This document shows, one piece after another, positions 27,513 through 36,296 of a stretch of DNA of 64,000 nt. Made by a program: the position numbers and the translations under genes. Within the stretch, counting starts at the first letter, position 1; each line of letters begins with the position of its first letter. Below the pieces are notes generated by a model that saw nothing but the letters and a program-made list of their open reading frames with translations, did no database searches and was not told where the DNA came from. This DNA comes from Flavobacteriaceae bacterium (GTDB taxonomy: Bacteria; Bacteroidota; Bacteroidia; Flavobacteriales; Flavobacteriaceae), in contig CANFHF010000005.1 in the NCBI GenBank assembly GCA_947446635.1, forward strand, positions 24,954-88,953, in the 5' to 3' direction.

Positions 27513-28859
27513 TTACTCTTGCTCTTTTTTAATTACCTTTCTGGCAACTTCAATTTTGAATTTCTTGCCTTTCATTTTTTCATCCTTGATATTATGAAGG
27601 AAGTCTTTTACTTTATTGAATTTTACGGCGGCAAACGAAATAAAATCCTTTACTTCGATTAATCCCAAGTCGCCTTTCTCCAATTTCCCTTTTTGGGAAA
27701 AGAAACCTACAACATCAATTTTATTCAATTTATTTTTCTTTCCACCACTGATGTAGATGGTTTGAAATTCGGGTGGTTTTGGCAAGGTCGTAGAATTTTC
27801 CACTTTTAGGATTGGCATTCCGTAATCAATATATTCCAGCTTTTTTTCACTATCGTGCGCAATGACATAAGCTGTTCCGGAGGCCAACATTCTTGCTGTT
27901 CTTCCGTTTCTATGCGTAAATTCGTCTTCTTTGGAAGGCAAATGATAATGAATTACGTGCTTCATTTCGGGAATATCAAGACCACGTGCGGCCAAATCCG
28001 TAGTGATTAAATAACTTACACTTCCGTTTCTGAACTGTATTAAAGCGCGTTCTCGTTCGTCCTGATCCATTCCGCCATGATAATAGGTGGCATAAATTCC
28101 TTTTTCGTTCAAGGTATCGCTGATGCGTTCGGCCGCATCGCGATGGTTGCAAAACACCAATGCAGATTGCGATTTTAACGAACAAATCAAGTTGAACAAG
28201 CTGCCAATTTTATCTTTTTCTTTTGAAACAACCATTTTCATAGCTAGATTACTTGCTTCTTCTTCATTTGGAATAAAATCCAAAATCGTTGGATTTATAA
28301 CTCTGGTATATTTTGGAATTTCTATATCAGAAGTTGCTGAAACCAAAACACGTTTGTTCAGTTTGGATAATTTTCCAATGATGAACGACATTTGTTCGTG
28401 AAAACCCAATTGCAAAGACTTGTCAAATTCGTCAAGAATCAAGGTTTCAATTTTGTCCAAACGAAAAGTGCCACGGTCGATATGATCTGCGATTCGTCCG
28501 GGAGTTCCAATTAAAACTGCCGGAGGATTGCTTAAATTTTTGATTTCGGTATCAATTGAATGTCCGCCATAACATACATTTACTTTGTATGCCGTCCCCA
28601 TTTTTTTCCAAACTTGTTCAATTTGCAAGCCTAATTCTCTTGATGGAACCAAAATCAAACATTGTACAGACAGCATTTCTGGTTTCAACATTTCAAAAAT
28701 GGGCAACAAGAAAGCGAGTGTTTTTCCAGAACCTGTTGGTGATAATAAAAGAATATTATTGTCGCTAAGAATCGTTTCTTGAGCTGCAATTTGCATTTCG
28801 TTTAGGTTTTCGATGCCTAAATTGAGAAGTATATTGTTGGAATGGGGCTTTTTATTCAT
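27513..28859 (-). CDS. DEAD-box-family ATP-dependent RNA helicase
   Basis: The 448 aa superfamily 2 helicase has Walker A SPTGSGKT (about residues 40-47), motif Ia/Ib PSRELGLQ and GTPGR, motif II as DEFD instead of DEAD, motif III SAT, then the second RecA domain (ALVFCNHRDAAERIS, DLAARGLDIP, HRNGRTAR). The C-terminus holds a small DbpA-like RNA-binding domain (about residues 370-445). This architecture suggests a ribosome-assembly helicase similar to DbpA. The DEFD variant preserves the catalytic acids. Confidence 0.9.
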   Translation of the reverse strand: MNKKPHSNNILLNLGIENLNEMQIAAQETILSDNNILLLSPTGSGKTLAFLLPIFEMLKPEMLSVQCLILVPSRELGLQIEQVWKKMGTAYKVNVCYGGHSIDTEIKNLSNPPAVLIGTPGRIADHIDRGTFRLDKIETLILDEFDKSLQLGFHEQMSFIIGKLSKLNKRVLVSATSDIEIPKYTRVINPTILDFIPNEEEASNLAMKMVVSKEKDKIGSLFNLICSLKSQSALVFCNHRDAAERISDTLNEKGIYATYYHGGMDQDERERALIQFRNGSVSYLITTDLAARGLDIPEMKHVIHYHLPSKEDEFTHRNGRTARMLASGTAYVIAHDSEKKLEYIDYGMPILKVENSTTLPKPPEFQTIYISGGKKNKLNKIDVVGFFSQKGKLEKGDLGLIEVKDFISFAAVKFNKVKDFLHNIKDEKMKGKKFKIEVARKVIKKEQE

Positions 28860-28918
28860 TTTGCAAAGGTAAAATGAATTACGAATTATAAGTTATGAAT
28901 TATGGAATAAAAAAAGGA

Positions 28919-29521
28919 TTACTTTACAAGATTTTCTTCTTCAAACAACAATTTTATATTTTCATAAGAATTCTTTAAGGTTTCCGGAATTTCATTTGGC
29001 TTTAGCCAAACCGCTTTTTCGATACCTTCATCGATTTGTCCTACTGGAGTCCCCTCAAAATCAGAAGTCATTTCAAACCAATGGGTTATTTTTAGTTTGT
29101 AAACACCATTTCTTTTGAAAACATGATAGGTTTTTTGTAGTTTTTTGGTAATAGTCAATTTATTCACTCCTGTTTCTTCTTCCACTTCACGCATGGCAGT
29201 AACTTCTATTTCTTCTCCTTTTTCAATCCCTCCCTTAGGTAAATCCCATTTTCCGCCCCTAAAAATAAATAAAATTTCTCCTTTTTTATTGTAAACCAAT
29301 CCACCTCCAGCTTTATTGACAGGGATTTTTGATTTTAAGGTTTTCATAATCTGCTTTTCATCAGGATGATAGAGATAGGCTTTTTGAACTTTATTTTGAA
29401 ATATTTTAACTATAAGCTTAACGATGTCAACACTTTCTAACAAGAAAATTTGAAAATTAGTCTCCTTAGAGATTTCATTTGTCAAAAAAAGTGGTTTGTC
29501 GTTCACAAAAACTTTATACAT
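28919..29521 (-). CDS. NUDIX hydrolase
   Basis: The 200 aa protein has a full Nudix box (GGIEKGEE, then REVEEETGV, about residues 96-118) that binds Mg2+ and cleaves nucleoside diphosphates linked to another moiety. The N-terminal 65 residues are an additional region of no recognised family. The substrate is unknown. Its start codon is 7 bases from the divergent pyrE start and is overlapped by the pyrE -7 box, so expression of the two may be mutually constrained. Confidence 0.9.
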   Translation of the reverse strand: MYKVFVNDKPLFLTNEISKETNFQIFLLESVDIVKLIVKIFQNKVQKAYLYHPDEKQIMKTLKSKIPVNKAGGGLVYNKKGEILFIFRGGKWDLPKGGIEKGEEIEVTAMREVEEETGVNKLTITKKLQKTYHVFKRNGVYKLKITHWFEMTSDFEGTPVGQIDEGIEKAVWLKPNEIPETLKNSYENIKLLFEEENLVK

Positions 29522-29524
29522 TTG
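29496..29524 (+). promoter_or_regulatory. pyrE promoter inside the 5' end of the NUDIX gene
   Basis: TTG (29496-29498) and TACATTTG (29517-29524) with an 18-base spacer match the consensus. Transcription would start at about 29528, giving a leaderless pyrE mRNA. Confidence 0.7.
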
Positions 29525-29528
29525 TACT

Positions 29529-30176
29529 ATGATATTTAATAAAGATACTGCCGAGAAAACTGCCGAATTACTTTTGCAAATAAATGCAATTAAATTGAAT
29601 CCAAGAAATCCTTTTACTTGGGCTTCAGGTTGGCAATCCCCAATTTATTGTGACAACCGACTTATACTGTCGTTTCCGCTAATAAGAAATTATGTTCGAG
29701 ATGAGTTTGCAAAAAATATTGAAAAACAATTTGGCAAGCCCGATGTTATTGCTGGTGTGGCGACAGGAGCCATTGGAATTGGGATTTTGGTTGCCGAAAG
29801 TTTAGGATTACCGTTTGTTTATGTAAGACCTGAACCCAAAAAACATGGCAGACAAAACCAAGTGGAAGGTTTTTTACAAAAAGGGCAAAATGTGGTGATT
29901 GTAGAAGATTTAATCAGCACCGGAAACAGTAGTTTACTTGCCGTGGAAGCCTTGCGGGCGGCGGGCGCAAATATAAAAGGGATGGCTGCTATATTTACTT
30001 ATGGTTTTGATATTGCAGAAGAAAACTTTAAGAATGAAAATGTAGACCTGTTTACCTTGAGCAATTATCAAAATTTATTGGATTTAGCCGTTGCTAAAAG
30101 GTATATCACCGAGGAAGAAGAGCAAACTTTAAGAGAATGGAATTTGAGTCCATCAACTTGGGGTATCGAAGTATAA
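29529..30176 (+). CDS. pyrE: Orotate phosphoribosyltransferase
   Basis: PyrE makes OMP from orotate and PRPP in pyrimidine synthesis. The 215 aa protein has the PRPP-binding motif VVIVEDLISTGNSS and FVYVRPEPKKHGRQNQVEG with catalytic lysines. The ATG at 29529 is chosen over one at 29496 because it gives the normal family N-terminus and the promoter overlaps the longer version. The partner pyrF lies far away at 52.4 kb. Confidence 0.95.
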   Translation: MIFNKDTAEKTAELLLQINAIKLNPRNPFTWASGWQSPIYCDNRLILSFPLIRNYVRDEFAKNIEKQFGKPDVIAGVATGAIGIGILVAESLGLPFVYVRPEPKKHGRQNQVEGFLQKGQNVVIVEDLISTGNSSLLAVEALRAAGANIKGMAAIFTYGFDIAEENFKNENVDLFTLSNYQNLLDLAVAKRYITEEEEQTLREWNLSPSTWGIEV

Positions 30177-30234
30177 AACACTACCTATTTAAGACCATTT
30201 CCATATTATTTCAGAAATTAAAAAAATTATTACA

Positions 30235-30627
30235 ATGAATTTAGAAAGTCCTAGAGTTATTGTTGAAAAATCGGCTCAAGAATTATTTGATTTATTAAGT
30301 GATGTACGAAATTTCGAAAAATTAATGCCCGAAAATATTGCTAAATTTGAAGTCCTTGGCGATGATTCTTTTGTTTTTGGACTGAGCGGAATGCCTGAAA
30401 TAAAACTTAAAATGAAAGAAAAAGTCGCACCAACCAAACTGGTTTTAGGGGCTGCTAGCGACAAATTACCTTTTTCTTTGGAGGCTGATATTAATTCCCT
30501 TTCAGAAAACTCCTGCAATGTGCAATTGCTTTTTGAAGGCGAGTTTAATACCATGATAGGCATGATGATAAAAGGCCCAATTGGCAAATTCATAGAGACT
30601 TTGGCTGTAAATATGCCAAAACTGTAA
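30235..30627 (+). CDS. SRPBCC (START-like) family protein
   Basis: A 130 aa single-domain protein with the polyketide cyclase/dehydrase pattern: ESPRVIVEKSAQELFDLLSDVRNFEKLMPENI at the start and a long C-terminal helix. These helix-grip folds bind hydrophobic ligands. Ligand and function are unknown. It follows pyrE by 58 bases and may be co-transcribed. Confidence 0.8.
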   Translation: MNLESPRVIVEKSAQELFDLLSDVRNFEKLMPENIAKFEVLGDDSFVFGLSGMPEIKLKMKEKVAPTKLVLGAASDKLPFSLEADINSLSENSCNVQLLFEGEFNTMIGMMIKGPIGKFIETLAVNMPKL

Positions 30628-30651
30628 AAGAATATTATTCTAAATTAGCAC

Positions 30652-31380
30652 TTAATACAACATTTGAATTCCCTTAATATCAAACTCAGAAACGGTATCA
30701 TTATCTAAAAGAATTCGGAGTCTTCCAATGGAGGAAACGCCTTGAATAATTCCCATAAATTGGTGTTGATTTTGATCTTCAAAGGGCATTGGAATTCCTT
30801 TTTTGAAGAGTTTATTGGTGTACTCTGACCATAATAAATCTTGATTTTGATTCCAAAAAAGAACATTTTGTTCCAATTTATCGATAATCTTTAAAAGAAT
30901 TTCTTCTTTATCAAAAGGGGTATTACAAATCGCGGCTAACGAGGAGGCTTTCGGCAATTGTTCAAAATTCGTTTGGTTGACATTCAAGCCCAAACCCACA
31001 AACGAAAAGATATTTCCATCGCTTTTAATGCTGTTTTCAATGAGAATTCCGCCTATCTTTTTATTATATGACATAATGTCGTTTGGCCATTTAATACTCA
31101 ATTCAGGAATATTCAATTCTTCTAATGCCTGAATTATTGACACGGAAGCAACAATGCTACTATTAAAAAGCTGACTGATGTCTGTTAAAAAATTCTTAAC
31201 CAAAATACTCATGATTAGGTTTTTACCAGGTTCAGAAACCCAAACTGAACCCATTTGCCCTTTGCCTTTTGTTTGATTTTCGGCAGTAACCACGGTAAAG
31301 TTTTCCAATGTTTGTTCAACGGATAATCCCTTGAGGAACTCATTTGTAGAATCTATGGCATCGAGTTTGATTAGTTTCAT
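30652..31380 (-). CDS. birA: Biotin--[acetyl-CoA-carboxylase] ligase
   Basis: This 242 aa monofunctional BirA attaches biotin to carboxylase carrier domains. The GKGQMGSVW segment replaces the common GRGQxGxxW, KWPNDI and GGILIEN are present, and a small C-terminal SH3-like domain follows. There is no N-terminal helix-turn-helix, so it should not act as a repressor. It is divergent from rsfS with a 95-base spacer. Confidence 0.92.
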   Translation of the reverse strand: MKLIKLDAIDSTNEFLKGLSVEQTLENFTVVTAENQTKGKGQMGSVWVSEPGKNLIMSILVKNFLTDISQLFNSSIVASVSIIQALEELNIPELSIKWPNDIMSYNKKIGGILIENSIKSDGNIFSFVGLGLNVNQTNFEQLPKASSLAAICNTPFDKEEILLKIIDKLEQNVLFWNQNQDLLWSEYTNKLFKKGIPMPFEDQNQHQFMGIIQGVSSIGRLRILLDNDTVSEFDIKGIQMLY

Positions 31381-31475
31381 GAGAAATTATTTGCGAAACA
31401 TAATTTAATATTATGTTAAGGTTCAAAAATAATCACAAAAAATGGTAACTTTACCAACTTATCTAAAAATAATTC

Positions 31476-31847
31476 ATGGCGAAAAAGACTGTAAATAATG
31501 ATGTTCTATTGGCTAACATCATTAAAGGCATAGAAGACGTAAAAGGAAATGATATCGATATTCTGGATTTAAGAGAAATAGACACCGCCGTTTGTGACTA
31601 TTTTATCATCTGCAACGGAAATTCAAACACTCAGGTTAATGCTATTGTTAGCTCCATTCAAAAAACAGTTTCAAAAGAATTAAAAGACAAACCTTGGCAT
31701 GTAGAAGGATCAGACAATGCCGAATGGGTATTGATGGACTATGTGCACATCGTGGTTCATGTTTTCCAAAAGCAAATTAGGGAATATTACAATATAGAGA
31801 GTCTTTGGGGAGATGCAAAAATAACCACAATCGAAAACAAATACTAA
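31476..31847 (+). CDS. rsfS: Ribosomal silencing factor RsfS
   Basis: RsfS binds uL14 on the 50S subunit and blocks subunit joining during starvation. The 123 aa protein has the family core: DYFIICNGNSNTQVNAI, WHVEGSDNAEWVLMDY and VHVFQKQIREYYNIESLWGDA. It is directly followed (15 bases) by ftsH, a conserved arrangement in Bacteroidota. Confidence 0.95.
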   Translation: MAKKTVNNDVLLANIIKGIEDVKGNDIDILDLREIDTAVCDYFIICNGNSNTQVNAIVSSIQKTVSKELKDKPWHVEGSDNAEWVLMDYVHIVVHVFQKQIREYYNIESLWGDAKITTIENKY

Positions 31848-31862
31848 AGAAATAAACCAATA

Positions 31863-33788
31863 ATGGCTAAAGATAAAAATCCAAATTCAAACAAATTCAA
31901 AGTAAGTCCTTGGTTAATTTACACGGCAATACTACTTATTTTCTTGTTCATAAGTTATATAACGGGAGGCTCTAACTTATCAGAACCTTCTCAATTAACC
32001 TCTTCTAAATTTAATGCTTATTTAGAAAAAGGGCAGATTGAAAAGGTGATTGTTTATAATAAGTCAGAGGCCGAAGTGTTCCTGAATGCCCAGGCATTAA
32101 AAGACCCAGCAAACAAACAGGTTGCGAAAGATGTTTTTGACCGGCCAAACAAAGGACCTCATTATACTTTCATTATTGGTAACGACCAACTATTTCAAAC
32201 CAGACTTGAAAAAGCAGTGAATGAAGGGAAGTTAAAGGATTTTAATTTCTTACCCAAAAGCAATTGGACCGATATTCTTGTAAGCTTACTGCCAATCATT
32301 ATTATCATTGGGGTTTGGTTATTTATAATGCGGAGAATGTCAGGTGGTTCTGGAGGAGGTGGTGGTCAGATTTTTAATATTGGAAAATCAAAAGCCAAAC
32401 TTTTTGACGAGAAAACAGACATTAAAACTACTTTTAAAGATGTTGCCGGTTTAGAAGGTGCAAAAGAAGAAATACAGGAAATCGTGGAATTCTTGAAAAA
32501 TCCTGAAAAATATACCAATCTGGGCGGAAAAATTCCAAAAGGGGCTTTACTCGTTGGGCCTCCAGGAACAGGGAAGACTTTATTAGCAAAAGCTGTTGCC
32601 GGTGAAGCTCAAGTACCTTTCTTCTCTCTGTCAGGTTCTGATTTTGTAGAAATGTTTGTTGGTGTTGGTGCATCCCGTGTACGGGATTTATTCAAACAAG
32701 CTAAAGAAAAAGCACCTGCAATTATATTCATAGATGAAATTGATGCTGTGGGAAGAGCTCGTGGAAAAAGCAACATGTCTGGAGGAAATGATGAACGTGA
32801 AAATACGTTGAACCAACTACTTACTGAAATGGACGGATTTGGAACCAATTCTAACGTAATTGTATTAGCCGCAACAAACAGAGCCGACGTACTAGACAAA
32901 GCCTTAATGCGTGCGGGTCGTTTTGATAGACAAATTTTCGTGGACTTACCAGACATTCGGGAACGCGCAGAAATTTTCTTGGTGCATCTTGCTCCATTGA
33001 AAAAAGTGGAAGGTTTAGATACCGAATTTCTAGCCAAGCAAACTCCTGGATTCTCAGGAGCTGATATTGCCAATGTATGTAACGAAGCAGCTTTAATTGC
33101 TGCCCGGAATAACAAAACAGCGGTGGACAAACAAGATTTTTTAGATGCCGTAGATAGAATTGTTGGCGGTCTTGAAAAGAAAAATAAAATCGTTACGCCC
33201 GATGAAAAGAAAGCCATTGCTATTCATGAAGCGGGTCACGCTACAGTGAGTTGGATGCTAGAACATGCAGCCCCATTAATAAAAGTAACTATTGTGCCTA
33301 GAGGTCAAAGTCTTGGTGCAGCTTGGTATTTACCAGAAGAACGCTTGATTGTTCGTACAGATCAAATGCTTGACGAGATGTGTGCTACCATGGGCGGAAG
33401 AGCAGCCGAAAAAGTAACTTTCAATAGGATTTCCACTGGAGCACTTAGTGATTTGGAAAAGGTGACTCGACAAGCTCGTGCTATGGTAACCATATATGGC
33501 TTGAATGAAAAAATAGGAAACGTAACCTATTATGATTCAACTGGACAAAGCGAATATAGTTTTTCTAAACCTTATTCTGAGGAAACAGCAATGATTATTG
33601 ACAAGGAAATCTCTCTATTAATTGAAACCCAATACGAAAGGGCTGTCAAAATATTAGAAGATAATAAAGACAAACTAAACCAATTGGCTGACATTTTGAT
33701 AGAAAAAGAAGTAATCTTTAAAGATGATTTAGAAGCCATTTTTGGCAAAAGAATATTTGACTCTAACCTTGAAGAGGTTGTCTCCTAA
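31863..33788 (+). CDS. ftsH: ATP-dependent zinc metalloprotease FtsH
   Basis: This 641 aa membrane-anchored AAA+ protease degrades membrane and regulatory proteins. Two membrane helices (about 16-35 and 138-156) flank a periplasmic domain. The AAA module has Walker A GPPGTGKT, Walker B IIFIDEIDA and the pore segment; the protease domain has the zinc motif HEAGH (about residue 455). A Gly-rich linker follows helix 2. Given its role in lipid A and membrane quality control elsewhere, its link to downstream lipid genes is notable, but a strong terminator follows. Confidence 0.97.
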   Translation: MAKDKNPNSNKFKVSPWLIYTAILLIFLFISYITGGSNLSEPSQLTSSKFNAYLEKGQIEKVIVYNKSEAEVFLNAQALKDPANKQVAKDVFDRPNKGPHYTFIIGNDQLFQTRLEKAVNEGKLKDFNFLPKSNWTDILVSLLPIIIIIGVWLFIMRRMSGGSGGGGGQIFNIGKSKAKLFDEKTDIKTTFKDVAGLEGAKEEIQEIVEFLKNPEKYTNLGGKIPKGALLVGPPGTGKTLLAKAVAGEAQVPFFSLSGSDFVEMFVGVGASRVRDLFKQAKEKAPAIIFIDEIDAVGRARGKSNMSGGNDERENTLNQLLTEMDGFGTNSNVIVLAATNRADVLDKALMRAGRFDRQIFVDLPDIRERAEIFLVHLAPLKKVEGLDTEFLAKQTPGFSGADIANVCNEAALIAARNNKTAVDKQDFLDAVDRIVGGLEKKNKIVTPDEKKAIAIHEAGHATVSWMLEHAAPLIKVTIVPRGQSLGAAWYLPEERLIVRTDQMLDEMCATMGGRAAEKVTFNRISTGALSDLEKVTRQARAMVTIYGLNEKIGNVTYYDSTGQSEYSFSKPYSEETAMIIDKEISLLIETQYERAVKILEDNKDKLNQLADILIEKEVIFKDDLEAIFGKRIFDSNLEEVVS

Positions 33789-33818
33789 TACAAAGATTAA
33801 AAAACATTTATTATTTTT

Positions 33819-33857
33819 AAAATCTTAATTCAAAAGTCACTTTTGAATTAAGATTTT
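33819..33857 (+). terminator. Strong terminator after ftsH
   Basis: A 19-bp perfect inverted repeat (33819-33837 with 33839-33857) around one central base, followed by a T tract. It separates ftsH from the LUD-lipid cluster. A -7-like TATCTTTG (33860-33867) directly after it may start the next transcript. Confidence 0.85.
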
Positions 33858-33908
33858 TTTATCTTTGGACGTTTTCAAACAATATATTAAAATTAGTATA
33901 GAAAAAAT

Positions 33909-34511
33909 ATGAGTCTTTTTAGAAAAATTTTTGGCGCTAATAATCCAGCTACGGAGGAAGAAAAAGAAAACGAATATGGTCAATTCATTCCCGATGCCGA
34001 TGCACCTTTAGATGAGCAGTTTATTTACAATTTTAAAAAAAATGGCGGTAAATTTTTATACTGTGAAAACACAACTGAAGTCAAAGATCATTTTGAAAAC
34101 ATATTAGAAGAGAACGACTGGTTCGAAAGTGAAGCACTATGTTATGAAACCGATCTTTTCAGTATGCTTGATGAAAATAAAATCACCTATGAGAAGCCTA
34201 AAAATCCTAGTTTCTTATTGGCAAGTTGTGAAAACCTGATTGCCGACGAAGGCTCTGTCTTATTTTCTTCCAATCAAATTAAGCAAAATAAACCAAACGA
34301 ATTACCTACTAATATTATTATTGTCGCCTCTATTAGTCAGATTATTGAATCAAAAAGTGATGGACTTAGTGTTATAAAAAAGAAATACCTAAGGGACTAT
34401 CCTACTAATATAACCACAATAAAATATTTTGAAAAAGCGGCAGAGGAAAATTTTACCCATTACGGAAGTACGGCAAAAAATCTATATTTATTGCTTTTAG
34501 AAGATCTTTAA
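33909..34511 (+). CDS. LUD domain (LutC/YkgG) protein
   Basis: The 200 aa protein matches the LUD domain of LutC/YkgG (LASCENLIADEGSVLFSSNQ; IIVASISQII; about residues 90-195). LutC belongs to lactate-utilisation complexes with LutA and LutB, but neither is adjacent, so the lactate role is doubtful here. It sits one base before cdsA and likely belongs to that transcript. Confidence 0.82.
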   Translation: MSLFRKIFGANNPATEEEKENEYGQFIPDADAPLDEQFIYNFKKNGGKFLYCENTTEVKDHFENILEENDWFESEALCYETDLFSMLDENKITYEKPKNPSFLLASCENLIADEGSVLFSSNQIKQNKPNELPTNIIIVASISQIIESKSDGLSVIKKKYLRDYPTNITTIKYFEKAAEENFTHYGSTAKNLYLLLLEDL

Positions 34512-34512
34512 G

Positions 34513-35376
34513 ATGAATGAAACACTCAAGAGATCTGTATCGGGTGCGATTTATGTGATTCTATTACTATCTTCAATACAATATTCTACAAATGAAAATT
34601 TTGACAGTTTTTTTATTCTTTTTGGAATATTCCTTGTAATCGCTGTTTTTGAATTTTGTAGTTTAGTAAAAATCGGTAAAATCATCCCTATTCTTTTTGC
34701 TGGCTCCGTTTATTTTCTAACGTATCGAATTGCAAATGCTTCTAAAGATGAGACTTTACTATACTCCATTCGATACAATCAAAATATAGCATTAATTGTG
34801 CTTATAATTGCGCTACTAGTTTCGGTGAAATGTATTTTGTTTTTATTTAACGAAAAGACTACAACCCTTACTTCTTTCTCAAAATATGTCTATTTAATTG
34901 GCTATATCATCCTTCCATTTCTTTTGATTACTAAAATTCCTTTCGGAAAAGTCGGTTATAATCCCAAAATTATTATCAGTATTTTTATTCTTATTTGGAC
35001 AAATGATACCTTTGCATTTATTGTTGGTAAATCTATTGGGAAAAGGAAATTATTCGAAAAAGTGTCCCCTAAGAAAACTATAGAAGGTTTTATTGGAGGG
35101 GTCGTATTTGCTGTTTTAGCAGCTTATCTCATTTCAAAATATTACATTAAAATTATTGAAACCAATACTCACATCTGGATAATAACAGCTTTGATTGTTG
35201 GTGTTTTCGGGACCATTGGTGATTTAATTGAATCAAAATTCAAGCGTATTGCCGAAGTGAAAGATAGCGGAAGGATAATGCCTGGCCACGGAGGTATTCT
35301 AGATCGACTCGATAGTGTTATCTTTGCAACACCAATTATATTTTTATTTTATCAAATTCTAAACTATGTTTCATAA
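34513..35376 (+). CDS. cdsA: Phosphatidate cytidylyltransferase
   Basis: CdsA makes CDP-diacylglycerol, the branch point for phospholipid synthesis. The 287 aa polytopic membrane protein has the family signature near the C-terminus: SKFKRIAEVKDSGRIMPGHG followed by GGILDRLDS. It overlaps psd by 11 bases, so the two steps toward phosphatidylethanolamine are translationally coupled. Confidence 0.95.
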   Translation: MNETLKRSVSGAIYVILLLSSIQYSTNENFDSFFILFGIFLVIAVFEFCSLVKIGKIIPILFAGSVYFLTYRIANASKDETLLYSIRYNQNIALIVLIIALLVSVKCILFLFNEKTTTLTSFSKYVYLIGYIILPFLLITKIPFGKVGYNPKIIISIFILIWTNDTFAFIVGKSIGKRKLFEKVSPKKTIEGFIGGVVFAVLAAYLISKYYIKIIETNTHIWIITALIVGVFGTIGDLIESKFKRIAEVKDSGRIMPGHGGILDRLDSVIFATPIIFLFYQILNYVS

Positions 35377-36022
35377 AGAAGGGGCTCAATCTATTTTATT
35401 AGGTATTGTTTTTACTGCAGTTGTACTATTATTGTCCGATAAGTTTATTGAGTTGAACTGGCTGAAAATGGCCATTCAAATCAGCACTTTGGTGTTATTA
35501 ATTATTATTTTACAATTTTTCAGAAACCCTAAACGAACTGTATTACCAAATGAAAAGCAAATCATCGCTCCGGTAGACGGAAAAGTAGTGGTGATTGAAG
35601 AGGTTTACGAAGGGGAATTTTTCAAAGACAAACGGATTCAAGTTTCCATTTTCATGTCACCAATCAATGTTCATGTCACCCGATATGCCCTTAGTGGTAT
35701 CGTAAAATTCAGCAAATACCACCCGGGTAAATTCTTGGTGGCTTGGCATCCTAAAGCTAGTGAAGAAAACGAAAGAACCACTGTGGTGATCGAAAATAAA
35801 ACATTCGGGGCCATTTTATACCGCCAAATAGCGGGCGCTTTGGCTAGAAGAATAGTCAATTATGCCGAAGAAGGAATGCAGGTGACTCAGGGAGAAGACG
35901 CTGGTTTTATAAAATTTGGATCTAGAGTTGATATATTTTTGCCTTTAGGAACCCCTATCAATGTGACCCTTAATCAAAAAGCAATAGGAGGAAAAACCAT
36001 TATTGCCACAAAATTGGAATGA
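35366..36022 (+). CDS. psd: Phosphatidylserine decarboxylase, short form
   Basis: Psd forms phosphatidylethanolamine, the main membrane lipid. The 218 aa proenzyme has two N-terminal hydrophobic helices and the self-cleavage site FGS in FIKFGSRVDIFLPLG near residue 187, where Ser becomes the pyruvoyl group. SIFMSPINVHVTRYALSG is also typical. This is the short Psd form, roughly 215 aa. It overlaps the ACBP gene by 4 bases (ATGA). Confidence 0.95.
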   Translation: MFHKEGAQSILLGIVFTAVVLLLSDKFIELNWLKMAIQISTLVLLIIILQFFRNPKRTVLPNEKQIIAPVDGKVVVIEEVYEGEFFKDKRIQVSIFMSPINVHVTRYALSGIVKFSKYHPGKFLVAWHPKASEENERTTVVIENKTFGAILYRQIAGALARRIVNYAEEGMQVTQGEDAGFIKFGSRVDIFLPLGTPINVTLNQKAIGGKTIIATKLE

Positions 36023-36288
36023 TTGAAAAAGATTTAGACATACGATTTCAAGAAGCTGTGGAAATCGCTTCACAAATGACTCAGTCCTCCTTACCTCAGG
36101 ATATTCAGCTGCGCCTTTATGCTTTTTATAAACAGGCCACTCATGCTTCACTAAGTTATGATCACTCCGATAATTATGATTTAAGAAATGCGTTCAAAAC
36201 CAACGCTTGGATTCAAATAAGTCATTTACCCGAAGAGGAGGCTAAAGAAAAATACATCGAAATTATAAATTCCTTATTGAAAAAATAG
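36019..36288 (+). CDS. Acyl-CoA-binding protein (ACBP)
   Basis: This 89 aa four-helix ACBP domain has the signature residues FYKQATHAS (Tyr-Lys acyl-CoA contacts) and NAFKTNAWIQ, corresponding to the conserved KWxAW region. ACBPs carry long-chain acyl-CoA esters and are common in eukaryotes but patchy in bacteria. Its overlap with psd and closeness to cdsA suggest a role in feeding acyl chains into phospholipid synthesis or recycling (inference). Confidence 0.88.
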   Translation: MIEKDLDIRFQEAVEIASQMTQSSLPQDIQLRLYAFYKQATHASLSYDHSDNYDLRNAFKTNAWIQISHLPEEEAKEKYIEIINSLLKK

Positions 36289-36296
36289 TTAAAATT

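Noticed and set aside
32609..33217. 202-codon minus-strand frame within ftsH
   Set aside because: Antisense shadow of the AAA module; Ser-rich and without homology features.
33909..34511. Lactate oxidation operon around the LUD protein
   Set aside because: No LutA or LutB partners; neighbours are lipid genes.
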